Of a stretch of DNA of 64,000 bases, positions 61,175-64,000 are shown in pieces (within the stretch, counting starts at the first letter, position 1; the number at the start of each line of letters is the position of its first letter). The notes below the pieces were generated by a model that worked only from the letters and a program-made list of their open reading frames with translations, was not told where the DNA came from and ran no database searches. The stretch is from JBGPTF01 sp041490445 (lineage in GTDB: Bacteria > Acidobacteriota > Terriglobia > Acidiferrales > UBA7541): the NCBI GenBank assembly GCA_041490445.1, contig JBGPTF010000002.1, positions 1-64,000 on the forward strand. Direction: 5' to 3'. The position numbers and the translations under genes are program-made.

Positions 61175-62182
61175 ATGAAACATACCGTTACGTTGATCCC
61201 CGGCGACGGAATCGGGCCCGAAATCACCAAGGCAGTTCGCGAAATTATTGCGGCCGCAGAGGTGGCGATTGACTGGGAGGAGATGCCGGCGCGCGCGGAA
61301 GTCGAGCGGCGGGGCGGGGATTTTCTCCGGTCCGGCGTGCTGGAATCCATCCGCAAGAATTGTGTCGCTTTGAAAGGGCCGATGGCGACCGCGATTGCAG
61401 GAGGGCCGCCGAGCATCAACGTCGGACTGCGCAAAGAACTCGACCTGTTCGCGAATCTCCGGCCGGTGAGGAATTTGGAAGGGGTTCGCTGCGCGTTTCA
61501 GGGGGTGGACATTGTCCTGATCCGCGAGAATACGGAAGACCTGTACGCCGGCCTGGAACACATCGTGATTCCCGGGGTGGTGGAAAGCCTCAAGATCATT
61601 ACCGAGCGGGCTTCGACACGCATCGCGCGGTTCGCGTTCGAATACGCCCACAAGCACGGACGGAAGAAGATTCACGCCATCCACAAAGCAAACATCATGA
61701 AGCTTTCGGATGGTCTGTTCCTCACCAGCATCCGCAAAGTCGCCGCCGAGTACACGGACATCGAGTACCACGAGCTGATCATTGATAACGCCTGCATGCA
61801 AATGGTGATGAATCCGCACCAGTTCGACCTGCTGCTGCTGACCAATCTGTATGGCGACATCATGAGCGACCTGGCGGCGGGGCTGGTGGGCGGGCTGGGA
61901 ATCGTTCCCAGCGCCAACCTGGGAGAGAAATGGGCCTTGTTCGAAGCGGTCCACGGAACCGCGCCGGATATCGCCGGGCAAGGCATCGCGAACCCCACTG
62001 CCCTGCTGATGAGCTCGATCCTGATGCTCACGTATCTGGGAGAGACGGAGGCGGCAGGACGGATCGAGCGGGCCGTGCGGCACGTGTACCGCGAAGGAAA
62101 GACGCTGACGCGCGACGTGGGCGGCAGCGCGACGACGGCGGAGTTTACCAAGGGCCTGATTCAAGCGCTCAGGATGCAGTAA
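61175..62182 (+). CDS. Isocitrate/isopropylmalate dehydrogenase-family protein (NAD type)
   Basis: 335 residues. Beta-decarboxylating dehydrogenase blocks are all present: IPGDGIGPEI (about 8-17), RENTEDLYAGLEH, the catalytic Lys in HKANIMKLSDG, NLYGDIMSDLAAGLVGGLG (metal Asp), and EAVHGTAPDIAGQGIANP. The substrate-determining helix around NVGLRKELDLFANLRPV and the RENTEDLYAG form favour NAD-isocitrate dehydrogenase or homoisocitrate over isopropylmalate. It is full length, with a standard ATG. The next gene is a 2[4Fe-4S] ferredoxin. Confidence 0.88.
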   Translation: MKHTVTLIPGDGIGPEITKAVREIIAAAEVAIDWEEMPARAEVERRGGDFLRSGVLESIRKNCVALKGPMATAIAGGPPSINVGLRKELDLFANLRPVRNLEGVRCAFQGVDIVLIRENTEDLYAGLEHIVIPGVVESLKIITERASTRIARFAFEYAHKHGRKKIHAIHKANIMKLSDGLFLTSIRKVAAEYTDIEYHELIIDNACMQMVMNPHQFDLLLLTNLYGDIMSDLAAGLVGGLGIVPSANLGEKWALFEAVHGTAPDIAGQGIANPTALLMSSILMLTYLGETEAAGRIERAVRHVYREGKTLTRDVGGSATTAEFTKGLIQALRMQ

Positions 62183-62255
62183 ATCCGAGCGGTTGACAGT
62201 CTGCAAGCAGTCGGCAAAAATAAGAAGCGGAACAAGAATTCTACGAGGGCCTATC

Positions 62256-62633
62256 GTGTCCTACCTACCTGTTGACGTTGCCGCCCACGAAAGCGGCGCT
62301 GCCGAAAAGATGTACCCGATTTCGGAGGGGACGACGAATCGCCGCAAGCGGAAGCCGCACATCGTCGCGGTAATCAACGACAATTGCACGGGGTGCGCCG
62401 GCTCGCCCGCCTGCGTGGATTATTGTCCCGTGCAGGATTGCATGTACTGGGTGCCGGACGCCGACCATCCGCCCTTCGGCCACATCCGCGTTGATCCGCT
62501 GTTGTGCATCGGGTGCAAGCTGTGTACGAGCAAAGGTCCCGACGGCGCGTTCCTGGAGGGCTGTCCGTGGGATGCGATTGATATGGTCCCGCTGGCGGAG
62601 TTCGAGGCGCGGTTCGGCAACATGGCGTACTGA
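62256..62633 (+). CDS. 2[4Fe-4S] ferredoxin-type protein
   Basis: 125 residues from a GTG preceded by GAGGGC; an ATG at 62310 (MYPISEG) is the alternative. Eight cluster Cys are visible at about 44, 47, 53, 57, 84, 87, 90 and 103 (CTGCAGSPACVDYCP and CIGCKLCTSKGPDGAFLEGCP). An N-terminal basic stretch (NRRKRKPH) and an acidic C-terminus follow the two-cluster fold. It carries electrons at low potential; the pairing with the dehydrogenase may be simple co-location. No membrane segment. Confidence 0.85.
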   Translation: MSYLPVDVAAHESGAAEKMYPISEGTTNRRKRKPHIVAVINDNCTGCAGSPACVDYCPVQDCMYWVPDADHPPFGHIRVDPLLCIGCKLCTSKGPDGAFLEGCPWDAIDMVPLAEFEARFGNMAY

Positions 62634-62729
62634 AGCACAAACCACTCTTCAACTTCACTACCTTCCAGAATCCCGCAGACAAGCGCCTGAAGTGCCCGTG
62701 CAAGCGCTACAGAAAAAGCGATGCAGCGA

Positions 62730-62752
62730 GAGGGCGGTTCGCGAACCGCCCC
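62730..62752 (+). repeat. GGGCGGTTCG palindrome
   Basis: AGGGCGGTTCGCGAACCGCC with CCC. Same stem as the modules at 41090 and 43818, but without the CTAC end. It lies in the 200-base gap before the membrane protein gene, which is otherwise empty. Confidence 0.55.
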
Positions 62753-62834
62753 GAAGAGAACTCGACGGCACGCGAACCGCGCCTACACGGAGAGTTCAGC
62801 GGCACACCGGATTGAGTTGGCCGATGTTCGCGTT

Positions 62835-63698
62835 TCAGTTGGCGGGGCGGGAGCGGATGGCGCGGATGGTTTCGGCGGCCTGCTGCTGGATTTGCGGGGA
62901 CATTCCGGGAACGGGGCGAGCGTAAGGATCGATCGCCGGTAAATCCTCGGGCGTTCCGACCAAATAGAGTGCGCGAAGGGCTTCCCAGACCATCTCCTGA
63001 TTCGGCGCGATGGAGACGATAGGCTGCCGGGCGATGACAGCTCCATCCGTCGCGATCCAGCGCTCGATTGTGCCGGGAACCTTCGTGCGCAGTTCCCTCT
63101 TCTGACCGTTCACCCAGAGATGCGCGACCAGTGTATCGGCGTTCACCACGTCGCCGATCTTCAATCGCTGCCGGAGCGCGCCCGCCTCGGGCGATGGCAT
63201 GGCGTAGGGTTCGAGCATGGAGATGATGATGGGCCGGCCGGAGGAATCGTGGAAGCGCACCAGCGCCAATGCCGCGTTGCGCGCGACCATCGGCTGCGGG
63301 TCGGAGAGAAGCAAAAGCAACGCCTCGCGGAACAGCGTTGAGGAGTTGTCCTGCCCCATCACCCAGGCCGCCGTCAGGCGGATCTGGTCCGCGGGGTCGC
63401 CGGAGAGGCGCACCACGTCCGGATACCAGCGCGCGACGGTGGGATCGCCGCGCATGATGCGGTCGGCGATGATGGAGAGGGCATGCTGCTTCTCGCGCGG
63501 GTGCCCGGCGTCGTGAAGAGCTTTCTGGAGCTGGTCGTCGGTGAGCGGGCGGCCAAACCAGGTGGCGCGCCAAAAAAGAAACGGCATCAGGATGAAGAGA
63601 AGCGCGAGGATGAGGACGGCATAGGTCCAGCGCCCGCCGAAGGAGGACTTTGGCGGGGGCGGGGGCGCAGGCGGCAACGGTCCGGAAACGAGGCTCAT
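62835..63698 (-). CDS. Membrane-anchored HEAT-like repeat protein
   Basis: 287 residues from MSLVSGPLPPAPPPPPKSSFGGRWTYAVLILALLFILMPFLFW. A Pro-rich start and one membrane helix (about 25-45) precede HEAT-like helical repeats (DDQLQKALHDAGHPREKQHALSIIADRI, then PADQIRLTAAWVMGQD and PQPMVARNAALALVRFHD) and a beta domain. The ATG overlaps the stop of the next gene (63695) as ATGA, so the two are coupled. A partner in envelope or cytochrome oxidase assembly is possible because of the neighbour. Confidence 0.78.
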   Translation of the reverse strand: MSLVSGPLPPAPPPPPKSSFGGRWTYAVLILALLFILMPFLFWRATWFGRPLTDDQLQKALHDAGHPREKQHALSIIADRIMRGDPTVARWYPDVVRLSGDPADQIRLTAAWVMGQDNSSTLFREALLLLLSDPQPMVARNAALALVRFHDSSGRPIIISMLEPYAMPSPEAGALRQRLKIGDVVNADTLVAHLWVNGQKRELRTKVPGTIERWIATDGAVIARQPIVSIAPNQEMVWEALRALYLVGTPEDLPAIDPYARPVPGMSPQIQQQAAETIRAIRSRPAN

Positions 63699-64000
63699 CG
63701 CATCACCGAGTTCAGGGCAGAAACTGCCACCGGAGGATACACGCGGTAGAGGAGCCAGTAAATGACGACGCCGGTGACGGACACGTAGAGCCAGAGCGGG
63801 AGCGTCCATCGAGCGATCGCGCGGTGACGCACAAACTGGCTGCGCAGCGCCCGCGTAAGCGTCACCAGGACCAGCGGGACGATCACCGCGGCCAAAATCG
63901 TGTGCGTAATCAGGATGCCGAAATAGACGGGCCGGATCCAGCCCTTCCCGCCGAAGTGAACGAGGCCCACTCGCGCGTGATAGTAGAGATAGGACGCCAG
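63695..64000 (-). CDS. DUF420/cytochrome oxidase assembly-type membrane protein (partial)
   Basis: The last 101 residues, running off the window. YHARVGLVHFGGKGWIRPVYFGILITHTILAAVIVPLVLVTL and the second helix pair (WTLPLWLYVSVTGVVIYWLLYRVYP) are the typical DUF420 end, a helical membrane protein found near cytochrome c oxidase genes. The HxxxG/GWIRPVYF segment with His is conserved in that family. The start lies beyond the window. Confidence 0.8.
   Translation of the reverse strand: MASYLYYHARVGLVHFGGKGWIRPVYFGILITHTILAAVIVPLVLVTLTRALRSQFVRHRAIARWTLPLWLYVSVTGVVIYWLLYRVYPPVAVSALNSVMR

Overview
The window is GC-rich chromosomal DNA that most resembles an Acidobacteriota genome of the Terriglobia/Koribacter kind. 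This is an inference from content: RHS, SBBP-repeat and choice-of-anchor-D surface proteins with a distinctive Ala/Gly/Thr-rich C-terminal tail, abundant extragenic hairpin repeats, and an NAD-type isocitrate dehydrogenase next to a 2[4Fe-4S] ferredoxin. No rRNA is present; the only RNA gene I can support is a tRNA-Arg(UCG).

Layout. 0-2 kb is an accessory patch: an IS3-type transposase tail, a truncated and frameshifted RHS gene with a Cys-rich tip, and a four-helix membrane protein in the position of an immunity gene. A secreted TPR protein follows on the minus strand (2.1-3.7 kb). From about 4.1 to 31.7 kb, all on the plus strand, lies a virion-building module of a short-tailed-phage type: possible small terminase, muramidase, two secreted four-Cys paralogues, large terminase, portal, scaffold-like protein, HK97-type capsid protein, connector-like proteins, beta-helix spike, tail protein, a tail-region protein ending in a Hint self-cleaving domain, internal virion-like protein, SleB-type endolysin and a spanin-like protein. 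No integrase, repressor or replication gene is present. A host-type SBBP/choice-of-anchor-D surface protein, with its own structured leader and terminator, sits inside the tail genes. The module ends at a multiply frameshifted IS630 element and an IS1182-type fragment.

33.5-50.6 kb is ordinary chromosome: a DsbA-like thioredoxin-fold protein, NAD synthetase, several secreted or membrane hypotheticals, an SDR oxidoreductase, tRNA-Arg, a methyltransferase and two MacB/FtsX-type permeases without an ATPase. It is broken up by islands made of many short palindromic modules. 50.8-64 kb holds an A-type Fe-S carrier, a 2763-residue secreted propeller/choice-of-anchor-D protein, a decarboxylating dehydrogenase, a ferredoxin, a HEAT-like membrane protein and a partial DUF420-type protein.

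The strongest undescribed signal is the repeat system. Many different hairpins share a GTAG (CTAC) foot, as REP elements mobilised by RAYT transposases do. One class has the architecture GTAG - hairpin 1 - GATG - hairpin 2 with fully covarying second stems. Another has nested stems with compensatory changes. They occur in mirror-symmetric pairs around the scaffold gene, supply its stop codon, sit in frame inside the portal and scaffold genes, and overlap the 3' end of tRNA-Arg. Second is the phage-type Hint protein; third are the C-terminal tail with an internal lipobox-like Cys shared by the two large surface proteins and an N-terminal tag shared by two phage-module proteins.
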